Positions 44,574 to 52,528 of a stretch of DNA of 64,000 bases are shown in pieces (position 1 is the first letter of the stretch; the number at the start of each line of letters is the position of its first letter). The position numbers were made by a program, and so were the translations under genes. A model generated the notes under the pieces. It was not told the DNA's origin. It did no database searches and saw only the letters and a list, made by a program, of their open reading frames with translations. Location of the stretch: positions 930,001 through 994,000 of the forward strand of contig NZ_CP128400.1 of the NCBI RefSeq assembly GCF_030389965.1, written 5' to 3'. The DNA comes from Candidatus Chlorohelix allophototropha (GTDB taxonomy: Bacteria; Chloroflexota; Chloroflexia; Chloroheliales; Chloroheliaceae).

Positions 44574-46796
44574 CTATTCGTTATGAGAAGAATGATTTTT
44601 TGAGTCCAGGATTTCTTTTAACGCAATTTGGAAATCCTCTGCTGTTAATAACAATTTAATATGGGTGTTGTCAACTTCAGTGCCGTTTTCCCTAGCCGCT
44701 TTTTCGGCAATTACACGCAAATCTACAGCACGCCGTACTGCGTTCAGCGAAGCGCGGTTGCATAGAGCTTCAATTTCTGCACCAACCAACCCTTCGGTAA
44801 GCAATACCAGATTCTCTACTAGATGGGAATCGGACAGCGGTTTGCGGGCGGTGTGTACCTGCAATATTTTGCGGCGGGAAGGCGCATCTGGCAACCCAAT
44901 CGTTAGCTTGACATCGAAACGCCCCGGTCGTAGCAAAGCAGGGTCGAGCATTTCAGGACGATTGGTTGCCGCAATCATAATCAAACCGGCAGCCCGTTCA
45001 ATACCATCTATTTCGGTGAGTAACTGCGCTACTACGCGGTCGGCAACGCTATCATTAACCCGCGCCCCTCGTACCGGTGCAACTGCATCGATCTCGTCAA
45101 AAAAGATTATACAAGGCGCAGCGTGTCTGGCTTTCTTGAAAATTTCGCGAACGGCTTTTTCGCTTTCCCCGACCCATTTGCTTAATAGCTCTGGACCTTT
45201 TATCGAGATGAAATTGACTTCACTCTCGGTTGCCAACGCCTGCGCCAGTAATGTTTTACCACAACCGGGAGGCCCGGATAGCAATATACCGTGTGGCGGT
45301 TTGGTATCGGCTTCTGCAAAATATTCCGGGTACATCAGCGGCCACTCCACCGCTTCCCGTAGCGCCTGCTTTATGTCTTCCAACCCACCGACTCTATCCC
45401 ATGTCACATCTGGAACTTCAGTGTAAACCTCACGAATAGCAGATGGTTCGATTTCCTTTAAGGCACTGAGAAAATCTTCCATCGACACGCTCAGATTGAC
45501 GAACTGTTCGTAGGGTATAGCGGTTTCCATGTCGGGAATGACTCGCCGTACCGCACTCAACCCCGCTTCTCGGCAAAGAGCAGCAAGGTCTGCCCCTACA
45601 AACCCATGCGTGAGTGATGCCAAACGCCCAATGTTAACTTCAGAGGTAAGCGGCATACTGCGAGTATATATTTCAAGAATTTCTTGGCGACCGGGTCTGT
45701 CCGGTACTCCAATGACAATTTCACGGTCAAAGCGACCGGGACGGCGCAAAGCTGGGTCGAGGTTGTTGGGAAGGTTGGTAGCGCCGATTACCATCACATG
45801 CCCGCGCCCCTGTAGCCCGTCCATTAGGGATAGCAACTGTCCGACTACGCGCTTTTCTACCTCACCCTGCACATTTTCCCGGCGCGGCGCTAACGAATCA
45901 ATTTCATCAAGGAAGATGATACTGGGAGCATGCGAGGTTGCTTCCTGAAAGACCTTACGCAGGTTGGCTTCGCTTTCCCCATAAAATTTCTGAATCAGTT
46001 CCGGTCCGCTGACGCTTATAAAGTGCGCTGATGTTTCGTTGGCAACCGCGCGCGCAATCAAGGTTTTGCCGCTACCGGGAGGCCCATATAGCAAAACCCC
46101 TCTGGGTGGTTCAATGCCCAAACGGTCGAATACTTCAGGATATTTGAGGGGAAGCTCAATCATTTCCCGGATATGCGATAGCTGTTTTGACAAGCCGCCA
46201 ATATCTTCGTAGGTTACGCCTGAACCAGAACGCCGCAACGGGCGAGTGCGTGTTTCGTCGCGAGTTGTGCTAAATTTTAGAGCAGTGGCAGGTCCAATCA
46301 CCAGTGCGCCGCTTTTTGGAACCGTTTCTTGCACTACAAATTCCTGAAAGCGACTACCTAGAAAATTAACCCGCAGCAAATCGCCGGACTTTACTACAAT
46401 CCCTTCCAGCGTATGCTTCATATAAAGCTGCCCTTGCACATTCTGATTGTTTGCATCGGGCGAGGATGAATCAGGCAGGGGAGTTAATATCAAGGTTTTA
46501 GCAGGTGTAGCGCTGGTTTTGCGAATAGTAACCCTACCATCCAGCGTTGCGCCGCAGTTAGCTCTAACCAGCCCATCAATTAAGATCAGATTCTTGCCTC
46601 GATCTGCCGCAAAAGCGGGCAAAACCTTAGCAGCAGTGGTACGAGTTCCTCGTACTTCAATAACATCACCGATAGCTAGGTCAAGTTTTTTCATCTCATC
46701 GGGGTCTACTCTGGCAATAGTACGACCCGTATCTCTTGAGGCTGCTTCGGCTACGCGCAAACTTAGTGTGTCAACTTGGTCGGAAGTCTCGTTCAT
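44574..46796 (-). CDS. CDC48/p97-type AAA+ ATPase with two AAA domains
   Basis: The N domain (about 10-110) is double-psi-barrel-like (SLRVAEAASRDTGRTIARVD, LAIGDVIEVRG). Two AAA modules follow, with Walker A GPPGSGKT and GPPGCGKT, Walker B IIFLDEID and IIFFDEID, and arginine finger regions ALRRPGRFD and LLRPGRFD. All catalytic residues seem intact in both. CDC48 homologues unfold or extract proteins from complexes. It lies 75 bases after the GvpH-like gene on the same strand, which suggests a role with gas vesicle proteins (inference). ATG 46796 with GGTGG upstream is preferred over GTG 46805. Confidence 0.93.
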   Translation of the reverse strand: MNETSDQVDTLSLRVAEAASRDTGRTIARVDPDEMKKLDLAIGDVIEVRGTRTTAAKVLPAFAADRGKNLILIDGLVRANCGATLDGRVTIRKTSATPAKTLILTPLPDSSSPDANNQNVQGQLYMKHTLEGIVVKSGDLLRVNFLGSRFQEFVVQETVPKSGALVIGPATALKFSTTRDETRTRPLRRSGSGVTYEDIGGLSKQLSHIREMIELPLKYPEVFDRLGIEPPRGVLLYGPPGSGKTLIARAVANETSAHFISVSGPELIQKFYGESEANLRKVFQEATSHAPSIIFLDEIDSLAPRRENVQGEVEKRVVGQLLSLMDGLQGRGHVMVIGATNLPNNLDPALRRPGRFDREIVIGVPDRPGRQEILEIYTRSMPLTSEVNIGRLASLTHGFVGADLAALCREAGLSAVRRVIPDMETAIPYEQFVNLSVSMEDFLSALKEIEPSAIREVYTEVPDVTWDRVGGLEDIKQALREAVEWPLMYPEYFAEADTKPPHGILLSGPPGCGKTLLAQALATESEVNFISIKGPELLSKWVGESEKAVREIFKKARHAAPCIIFFDEIDAVAPVRGARVNDSVADRVVAQLLTEIDGIERAAGLIMIAATNRPEMLDPALLRPGRFDVKLTIGLPDAPSRRKILQVHTARKPLSDSHLVENLVLLTEGLVGAEIEALCNRASLNAVRRAVDLRVIAEKAARENGTEVDNTHIKLLLTAEDFQIALKEILDSKNHSSHNE

Positions 46797-46870
46797 TTTA
46801 GCCACCCGAAATTTAGCAAAACCCGGTTAAAACCGTATTTTGATATTACAACAGTTATAGGCTATAGGGT

Positions 46871-47605
46871 TCAGACTCGCTTTAATCTGAGCTCAAGCAA
46901 TCCGTTTTGATATTTCTGACTAACAGGTTCAGCTTTTACCATAGCCGGAAGCATAACCTCTTTTTCATAGAGGCAATCCGTGTTTTCACCTTGCACTATC
47001 AAAATATCATCATGAATTTCAAAGTAAACTTTTTCTTCCGCCACACCCGGTAATTCCACAATTACTACAATCTGACCCTCTGCTGTCTCGTCATGTATTT
47101 CTATATACGGCTCTCGGACGGTAGCAACGGGAGTAAGGTTGGCATTATTTGGATTTGGGCGCTGCCCTGCTTTATCCTTAGCGGGAATTGTATATCCGGG
47201 CGTAGCAGCAGGACGAGCAGGCGGACGGCTGGCAAAACCAGGCGGGCGACTGGCGAAAGGTCTAGCTGCGCCGGGGTTATCTTCCAACGTGGAATTATTG
47301 AAGCCCCACTTTACCACAAAGCCCTTGCTATTGAATTCGGATTTTAATTCGCCACCACTTTCATTTCCACTGGCTTCGGCTTCTTTGGCTTTTCTGGATA
47401 GTTCCTCTGCTTTTTCAACAACTTCACTAAGACGTTCGGCAATTTCACCAAGCCCCTTGAAAAAGCCACCCATATTTATATTGCCACCTGCTGAGCTACC
47501 GGAGGAACGACGTGAATTGCGAGAGACGCGCGGTGATTCGGTTTCAGAATCATTAGAATCTGGATCAAAAGAACTAAATTTATCGGTATTTTTATTTTCT
47601 GACAT
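46871..47605 (-). CDS. gvpH: GvpH-like gas vesicle protein with C-terminal Hsp20 fold
   Basis: An N-terminal Ser-rich disordered part is followed by FFKGLGEIAERLSEVVEKAEELSR, a helix seen in GvpH proteins. A Pro/Arg-rich linker with repeated RPPGFASRPPARP comes next. The C-terminal about 85 residues form an alpha-crystallin/Hsp20-like sandwich (YIEIHDETAEGQIVVIVELPGV, YEKEVMLPAMV). GvpH in haloarchaea is a chaperone-like partner of gas vesicle proteins. Position after gvpJ in the operon supports the call. Confidence 0.82.
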   Translation of the reverse strand: MSENKNTDKFSSFDPDSNDSETESPRVSRNSRRSSGSSAGGNINMGGFFKGLGEIAERLSEVVEKAEELSRKAKEAEASGNESGGELKSEFNSKGFVVKWGFNNSTLEDNPGAARPFASRPPGFASRPPARPAATPGYTIPAKDKAGQRPNPNNANLTPVATVREPYIEIHDETAEGQIVVIVELPGVAEEKVYFEIHDDILIVQGENTDCLYEKEVMLPAMVKAEPVSQKYQNGLLELRLKRV

Positions 47606-47640
47606 AAGCTACTTCCTTATCTCTTCTATGCTCACACCAA

Positions 47641-47907
47641 TTATTCCGCCGGCACCACTTCTTCTTTTTCGGACAATTGTTTAGGTGTAATTGCATTTGC
47701 ACTAAGGAAAGGATCTTGTTGCCACCAATTAATGCCCATTTCCATTGCTTTATCTACAGAGGCTATCACCAAGCGAATTTTTATGCTAACCAATTCGACT
47801 TGAGCCAAAGCAATTGTGATATCACCCGCTATTACGATTCCTTTATCAAGTACTCTTTCGAGAATATCTGCCAAGTTAGTTGTTTGAATGCCACTTTGAA
47901 CTGCCAT
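47641..47907 (-). CDS. gvpJ: Gas vesicle protein GvpJ (GvpA family)
   Basis: The 88-residue protein has the GvpA-type core (LADILERVLDKGIVIAGDITIALAQVELVSIKIRLVIASVDKAMEMG). This is followed by the INWWQQDPFLS motif typical of GvpJ, which distinguishes it from the main shell protein GvpA. GvpJ is an essential minor component, thought to act in nucleation of the conical tips. A short acidic tail follows. GGAG precedes the start, and the gene lies 15 bases after gvpK. Confidence 0.9.
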   Translation of the reverse strand: MAVQSGIQTTNLADILERVLDKGIVIAGDITIALAQVELVSIKIRLVIASVDKAMEMGINWWQQDPFLSANAITPKQLSEKEEVVPAE

Positions 47908-47922
47908 AGGAGTATCTCCGAT

Positions 47923-48264
47923 CTAAAGTAAGTTGCCCAGCGGGCCCAGGTTCAGGTTCAATTCTTCATCCTGTAAACCGAATATTTCTTTCAATTCTTT
48001 CATGCGTGCTTCGAGCCGGATAAAGGTGTCACCCATTCGCTCGATTTCAGCATCGGTCAAGGAACCGCCCTCTACTCGTCTGACTGCTTGCCGTTCCAAT
48101 AACTGGCGCAATAGTTCAATTAAAGTCAGTACCAGTTTGGCTAGCCCTTGTTCCACATCATTTGGTGACGCATCTATCCGCGCGATTTTATCGTTTTTTA
48201 GATGGTCGTTGACGGTTTGTTGCAATTCTTCTGCCAACGATTCGATCAACAATTCATTATTCAT
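47923..48264 (-). CDS. gvpK: Gas vesicle protein GvpK
   Basis: The 113-residue helical protein matches GvpK: RIDASPNDVEQGLAKLVLTLIELLRQLLERQAVRRVEGGSLTDAEIERMG and an ending LNLNLGPLGNLL. GvpK is required for gas vesicle formation in most organisms, although its exact place in assembly is unclear. Length is normal. GAGG precedes the ATG. Confidence 0.95.
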   Translation of the reverse strand: MNNELLIESLAEELQQTVNDHLKNDKIARIDASPNDVEQGLAKLVLTLIELLRQLLERQAVRRVEGGSLTDAEIERMGDTFIRLEARMKELKEIFGLQDEELNLNLGPLGNLL

Positions 48265-48275
48265 TAATATTATCC

Positions 48276-48917
48276 TCAGACGAAGTCATAAGGCGGGAAA
48301 GGCCCGGTGACAACGACGGGTATTTCACAACTTCCAATTATATCCTTAAAATCAGCAAGTCTCTCTTGCGGTAAAAGGAAAGATGCTTCTGCGAAAGTAG
48401 CCCCGGGTGTAGGGGTATAATATTGGTAATCCACCGCCAGCTTCGAAAGCTTTTTCACCGCTGCATCGATCAACACTAATTGCTGATCTTCATGCGCCTG
48501 CCGTTGAGATAGCCATTTCATATAATCCAGCCCACGATTTTGCCCGGAAACGAAGGCATGTTCCGCCTCCTTCTTGTTTTGCATGGCAAACCTGATGCTC
48601 ATCTGCAACTTGTTACCGATTTTTACAAGACTGCTTTTGTAATCGGCGACGTTTTCAAGTAACACCTTGCCTATTGCTTCCGGTCCTTCAAAAACCGAAC
48701 CGGCTCGTACCGGCAGGATTGCATTATTGCCGTTATCCCACCATACGTTAATAGCCATCTGATAACGGCGCAATCGCCCAATATCGGTCAGGTCGAAATC
48801 AGGAGTAATAACTTCTACCAAAGCCATCAGGTCACCTGCTGCAACACCCCCGAAACCACTTGGAAGCGCCGGGTTTTGGCTTGTTTTCATTCTGATAGCC
48901 CTGATCTCAAGCTTCAT
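48276..48917 (-). CDS. GvpF/GvpL-family gas vesicle protein (third copy)
   Basis: A single GvpF/L fold of 213 residues is visible: LVEVITPDFDL opens a strand, followed by YQMAINVWWDNGNNAILPVRAGSVFEGPEAIGKVLLEN. It ends in the usual VTGPFPPYDFV motif. GvpF contacts GvpA and helps assembly; GvpL is related, and the two cannot be told apart by eye. This copy is the most divergent and shortest of three in the cluster. Its ATG overlaps the preceding gene's stop (ATGA), giving translational coupling. Confidence 0.85.
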   Translation of the reverse strand: MKLEIRAIRMKTSQNPALPSGFGGVAAGDLMALVEVITPDFDLTDIGRLRRYQMAINVWWDNGNNAILPVRAGSVFEGPEAIGKVLLENVADYKSSLVKIGNKLQMSIRFAMQNKKEAEHAFVSGQNRGLDYMKWLSQRQAHEDQQLVLIDAAVKKLSKLAVDYQYYTPTPGATFAEASFLLPQERLADFKDIIGSCEIPVVVTGPFPPYDFV

Positions 48918-49195
48918 ACAATTCGACCGTTTTTCATACGTACTGCCCCAACGCTGACCGCCTTTTCGGCAGTAGAAACCATTAACCGCAAACCGATGTA
49001 AAGTAAATCTACACCTGCAATAGATAAGGTTAGGTCACCACTTAATATTACGCCTTTGGTCAAGAGCTTATCGAGCAGTTCCAGTAAGGTTACTTCTTCT
49101 TTGGGATCAGGTGGTTGATTTTCGTCCACCAAAGGCAGCCCCAGAACCTCCTCCGCCAACCAAAAATCAAATGGGGATGATATTTGAGGATCCAT
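48914..49195 (-). CDS. GvpA-family minor protein (GvpS/GvpM type)
   Basis: Residues about 37-80 form a GvpA-like core (TLLELLDKLLTKGVILSGDLTLSIAGVDLLYIGLRLMVSTAEKA). The 36-residue acidic N-terminal extension (FDFWLAEEVLGLPLVDENQPP) and lack of the GvpJ tryptophan motif point to GvpS or GvpM. Start and stop overlap both neighbours (TAATG upstream and ATGA downstream), so it is tightly coupled to two GvpF/L genes. Confidence 0.85.
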   Translation of the reverse strand: MDPQISSPFDFWLAEEVLGLPLVDENQPPDPKEEVTLLELLDKLLTKGVILSGDLTLSIAGVDLLYIGLRLMVSTAEKAVSVGAVRMKNGRIV

Positions 49196-50025
49196 TACAT
49201 AGCCTCTTCGCCCAGATTGATAAAGGAGTAGGGGGGCAAAGGACCAATCGCCTCCACCAGACCGCCTCCCAGCGCTTCCCGATCGAGTCGTTCTGCCATC
49301 AGCTTTAATTCTTCGAGACGATCACGACCAAGCAACAAGGATAAATTAATCAAAGGCAGGAAACCTTTTACACCTACAGCAGGTAAAGAAAGAGTTTTCA
49401 TCTGTTCTGGGCTTAAACTAAAAACATTCTTCAAAGTGCCTGCTAGGCGTTGCCCCAGTTGTGGAGCCAATTTCTTCTTTGCTTCTGCCATAGCCAATTC
49501 ATATTTCTTGGCAGAGAAAAAGCTTTTTCCGCCACTCTGGTTAGTTTGGGCGTAGAGAGTTTGCAAATTCTTGTCATTACGAAGGGCAAAAGTATCCAGC
49601 CATTCTTCTTTGGCCCAGATTTTTAAACCAAATTCTGCTTTACCTTCTAATCGTTGGAATTCTGACTGGAAATCCTTGAAGCGAGCCGTCAATAAATCTT
49701 GTACAGCTTGTGGTGAAGAAAAAACGGTGAACAGGCGGAAGGGCAAGAAATTTTTGGACTCTTGGAAAATCTTATCGCATGTGGCAAAGTGGATTGTCGC
49801 AATTTCGCCAACCCAATCCATATCCTCCATACGCTCGGAAACCACATCCTGTCCAAATTCATCCAAGCTAACTTCACAACCAACTGCGCTTATACCATCT
49901 TGCTCAAAAACTATTTCTAGAGGGGCATCCCCAAACCCAACCAATTTGGGGCATGCGGTACCGAGCATTAGTCCGAACACATAACGGGCTGTATCAGTTG
50001 TTGTGAATGAACTGGCCGGTGTCAT
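49195..50025 (-). CDS. GvpF/GvpL-family gas vesicle protein (second copy)
   Basis: This is a 276-residue GvpF/L protein: RYVFGLMLGTACPKLVGFGD opens it, FLPFRLFTVFSSPQAVQDLL follows, and GPLPPYSFI ends it. I start at ATG 50025, preceded by AAGAGG, because the longer frame reaching 50121 adds a basic stretch and no family sequence. The start overlaps the end of gvpG by about 30 bases. It is related in fold to the copies at 48276 and 50303 but not closely similar in sequence. Confidence 0.87.
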   Translation of the reverse strand: MTPASSFTTTDTARYVFGLMLGTACPKLVGFGDAPLEIVFEQDGISAVGCEVSLDEFGQDVVSERMEDMDWVGEIATIHFATCDKIFQESKNFLPFRLFTVFSSPQAVQDLLTARFKDFQSEFQRLEGKAEFGLKIWAKEEWLDTFALRNDKNLQTLYAQTNQSGGKSFFSAKKYELAMAEAKKKLAPQLGQRLAGTLKNVFSLSPEQMKTLSLPAVGVKGFLPLINLSLLLGRDRLEELKLMAERLDREALGGGLVEAIGPLPPYSFINLGEEAM

Positions 50026-50290
50026 ATTCTTCGTCCTCTTCCTCTTCTTCGTCGGTTTCACCGAACCAAAGAGAGTTAATAAGGTCCAGTTGTTCCATAA
50101 TCTGTTGCTCTTGAGCCTCATAGCCGGCTTGATCTACTTCACCCAAATCATAGCGCATCTGGAGATCAAGAAGTTTTTGCTGCCAGACAGTCTCATCGTA
50201 GAGTTCGCGATCTACCGACTTTCTTATCTGCTCAAGTACAAACATTACTCCTTTGTAGGGGCTACTTGCAATTCCGGTTATGAGTCCCAT
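49994..50290 (-). CDS. gvpG: Gas vesicle protein GvpG
   Basis: The 98-residue protein matches GvpG: a short hydrophobic N-terminus (GLITGIASSPYKGVMFVLEQI) followed by a helix with DETVWQQKLLDLQMRYDLGEVDQAGYEAQEQQIMEQL. An unusually acidic tail (DEEEEEDEEYD) ends it. GvpG is an assembly factor that works with GvpF/L and GvpA. It sits between two GvpF/L genes, as in other clusters. Confidence 0.92.
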   Translation of the reverse strand: MGLITGIASSPYKGVMFVLEQIRKSVDRELYDETVWQQKLLDLQMRYDLGEVDQAGYEAQEQQIMEQLDLINSLWFGETDEEEEEDEEYDTGQFIHNN

Positions 50291-50302
50291 CTTTTGATAC
50301 TC

Positions 50303-51088
50303 CTATAGTCCAAGATTAAAATGTACAAAATTATACGGCGGAAGTGGGCCTGCGTACTTGAGAGTCAACCTTCCTCCCAGTTCGTCATCCAGAGCATTTA
50401 CAGCCTCATCAAAGGCAGTTTCTTTTTCGTTATCTACTAGGAAAGAGGCATTCAACACCAGCATATCAAGCGTAATTGCATTGAGTTTTACCTCTCTAGC
50501 CAACGGTTCCAAACGCGCTAGAATCAGTTGAGCGTCTCTTTCTCGCAAATCATTCAGCGCACGTTCAACCGTTTGTCCTAGCTCAATTTTATCCTGTTGC
50601 GATTCGCCAAGCCGCGCTCTAATACTTTGAATTTCTGGCAAAGCAGCAAGTTCGGCGAAAATACGCTCACGTTGCCAGAGCGCTTTTATACCAACCTCAA
50701 CATGCTGCTTAAAACTTTCAAGAAGCTCAGCCAGTTCTGTTTCGCGATTAGTTAGCAACGTCTCGACCAATTCCTTTTCAGAATTGGCAACTGTCCCAAA
50801 TTTAACCGGCAGAACGGGACCCTTAACCGTATTCATTACATGCTCAACCACTTTTTCGTGAGAAAGCAAGTTGGTACGATTTATACTATAGCGGGTGATG
50901 GGAGAATCACTTGTTACGGCTGCTACACGCCCGACTATAATCGAATACACTCTGGTGACACCTTGCGAGTTAGGAACAGGTACACCGGCTATTTCTAACT
51001 CAGGAATAGCGTTATCGGACAAGGTAAAGCAATAGAGATAGCGACCTTTATAGCCCGATTTTGTTTTTTTTACCCCTTCGTCAGACAC
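50303..51088 (-). CDS. GvpF/GvpL-family gas vesicle protein (first copy)
   Basis: The 261-residue protein is the most canonical GvpF/L here: GRYLYCFTLSD, VGRVAAVTSDSPITRYSINRTNLLSHEKVVEHVM, GPVLPVKFGTVANSE and the final GPLPPYNFV. The start is GTG 51088 with AAGGAG seven bases upstream. It may be the true GvpF, being closest to the front of the operon. It lies 12 bases before gvpG. Confidence 0.92.
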   Translation of the reverse strand: MSDEGVKKTKSGYKGRYLYCFTLSDNAIPELEIAGVPVPNSQGVTRVYSIIVGRVAAVTSDSPITRYSINRTNLLSHEKVVEHVMNTVKGPVLPVKFGTVANSEKELVETLLTNRETELAELLESFKQHVEVGIKALWQRERIFAELAALPEIQSIRARLGESQQDKIELGQTVERALNDLRERDAQLILARLEPLAREVKLNAITLDMLVLNASFLVDNEKETAFDEAVNALDDELGGRLTLKYAGPLPPYNFVHFNLGL

Positions 51089-51099
51089 TTTAGTACTCC

Positions 51100-51444
51100 T
51101 TAATATTCAAGGATCACTGGTTCCGGATTTTCCGGTTCTTCATCATCACCATGCATGATAGAATCTATAGTTGGTAGCTTTTTCACCGGAGCAACTCTGG
51201 GAACAGGTGGTCGATTCAATAAATCGATCTGGCTACGATAATAATCAATCTCAGTATCTATCTTGGAAATCCGCCTACGTTTTTGTTCCAGCCGAGCTAG
51301 TAATTCCGCTTCATCCACACAAAGCCGTTCTCTCTCGGTAGCCAAGCGGTTCAACATCAGGAACATAGACCCAGAAGTGCGGGGTATTGCGCTAAAAGTA
51401 GGACGGTTCTGGGTATCGCGGAGGGTTTTTTGCTTTGGCTTCAT
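51100..51444 (-). CDS. Unknown coiled-coil protein within the gas vesicle operon
   Basis: The 114-residue protein has a central predicted coiled coil (LNRLATERERLCVDEAELLARLEQKRRRISKIDTEIDYYRSQI). Basic/polar and Pro-rich ends surround it. I recognise no Gvp family. It is flanked by gvpN (24 bases) and GvpF/L (11 bases), so it is almost certainly part of the assembly operon. It could be a lineage-specific assembly factor; shape alone gives no more. Confidence 0.7.
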   Translation of the reverse strand: MKPKQKTLRDTQNRPTFSAIPRTSGSMFLMLNRLATERERLCVDEAELLARLEQKRRRISKIDTEIDYYRSQIDLLNRPPVPRVAPVKKLPTIDSIMHGDDEEPENPEPVILEY

Positions 51445-51468
51445 GACACTCCCCTTTATCTATTAATC

Positions 51469-52410
51469 CTAACAAAATTCTTCAGCCAGTTGCGCAATTA
51501 TCTGGCGATGTTTTAGTCTTTCGAGTGGATGTAAACCAGAGCTACGTAGCAAACCGCCACCCAATACATCAAAGCAAACTTGCAAGAAGTGCGTATCATG
51601 GGCACTTACTTCAAATTTCTGTAATTCTACCACTTTTGCAATCATAATGGCAGCCCGTACGGTGGGTTTAAGTTCTCCAGTACTTTGTTCACGAAAAGCT
51701 CGAACCAGACTAACGATTCGTTCGGCGCGTTCAACATCCATACCGGCGCGATTTGAAGTAATAAGCGTTTCGGTGGGTTTGTCAAAATAATCTAAATATA
51801 TAGTTATCATGCGGTCGCGTAGCGCGTCCTGAGTTTTATGAACTCCGGCATAGTCTTCTGGATTGCTGGTAAAAATAGCAGCGAAATTGGGATGTACTTT
51901 TAAGTAGCTATTGCCAGCACGTGCTACCGGTAGCACCATTAATTTCTCTTCCAGAACCGAAAGCAAAACATTGTTAGCTTCTGGGCGGGAACGGGTAAAT
52001 TCATCATATACCAAAGTATAACCTTCGCGGCAAGCAATCGTCAGACGGCTATCAGCCCAGCGTTGGGTCATATCTTCTTCGGTCTTAAGCACATTATGTA
52101 CGAAATTATCCACTACTTTGCGGCGTCTGTAACCAAATTGTCCACCCACTAAGTCGGAGGTGCCAAACTGATCATCGCCGGTTAAAAGCATTAAAGGCTG
52201 CCCTAACAGGTTAGCTAGATGCATTGCCAGAGTAGTTTTACCACTGCCACTTGGCCCACAGAAATGAACAGCAAATCCGGCTTTGATATAAGCCATGCCT
52301 CGTTCCATTAATTCTTGGATAAAGGGAGTATTTGCAAATCCGCTGCGGGGTCTTAAATTTAGTACGGGCGGAGGCGGAGTATTAATTGATACAGTCGCAT
52401 TAGTAGCCAT
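51469..52410 (-). CDS. gvpN: Gas vesicle AAA+ ATPase GvpN
   Basis: GvpN is a MoxR-type AAA+ ATPase needed for growth of gas vesicles. Walker A lies in HFCGPSGSGKTTLAMHLA, Walker B in LVYDEFTRSRPE and sensor 1 in FAAIFTSNPEDYAG, with an Arg finger region ALRDRM. Length is normal. It follows the GvpC-like gene and precedes the unknown 51100 gene. Confidence 0.95.
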   Translation of the reverse strand: MATNATVSINTPPPPVLNLRPRSGFANTPFIQELMERGMAYIKAGFAVHFCGPSGSGKTTLAMHLANLLGQPLMLLTGDDQFGTSDLVGGQFGYRRRKVVDNFVHNVLKTEEDMTQRWADSRLTIACREGYTLVYDEFTRSRPEANNVLLSVLEEKLMVLPVARAGNSYLKVHPNFAAIFTSNPEDYAGVHKTQDALRDRMITIYLDYFDKPTETLITSNRAGMDVERAERIVSLVRAFREQSTGELKPTVRAAIMIAKVVELQKFEVSAHDTHFLQVCFDVLGGGLLRSSGLHPLERLKHRQIIAQLAEEFC

Positions 52411-52488
52411 GGTCAGTATTCCTTCCCCAAAGCACAGAAAACCCGGCAGGTGCCGGTAGTTTAAGACGAAATTTAATTATCGACAGGT

Positions 52489-52524
52489 AAGGGTGCAATC
52501 GGAATATTTACCAATTGCACCCTT
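52489..52524 (-). repeat. Eleven-base-pair stem-loop between gvpC-like gene and gvpN
   Basis: AAGGGTGCAAT and ATTGCACCCTT pair perfectly around a 14-base loop, just after the stop codon of the GvpC-like gene. No T run follows on the - strand, so it may protect or process the message rather than end it. A second small dyad, CCGGCA/TGCCGG, lies nearby at 52443-52456. Confidence 0.55.
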
Positions 52525-52528
52525 CAAA

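Noticed and set aside
44665-45426. Long + strand open frame of 253 codons
   Set aside because: It lies wholly opposite the CDC48-type ATPase gene, and its composition is that of a reverse reading of conserved AAA motifs. No ribosome site or family pattern was seen.
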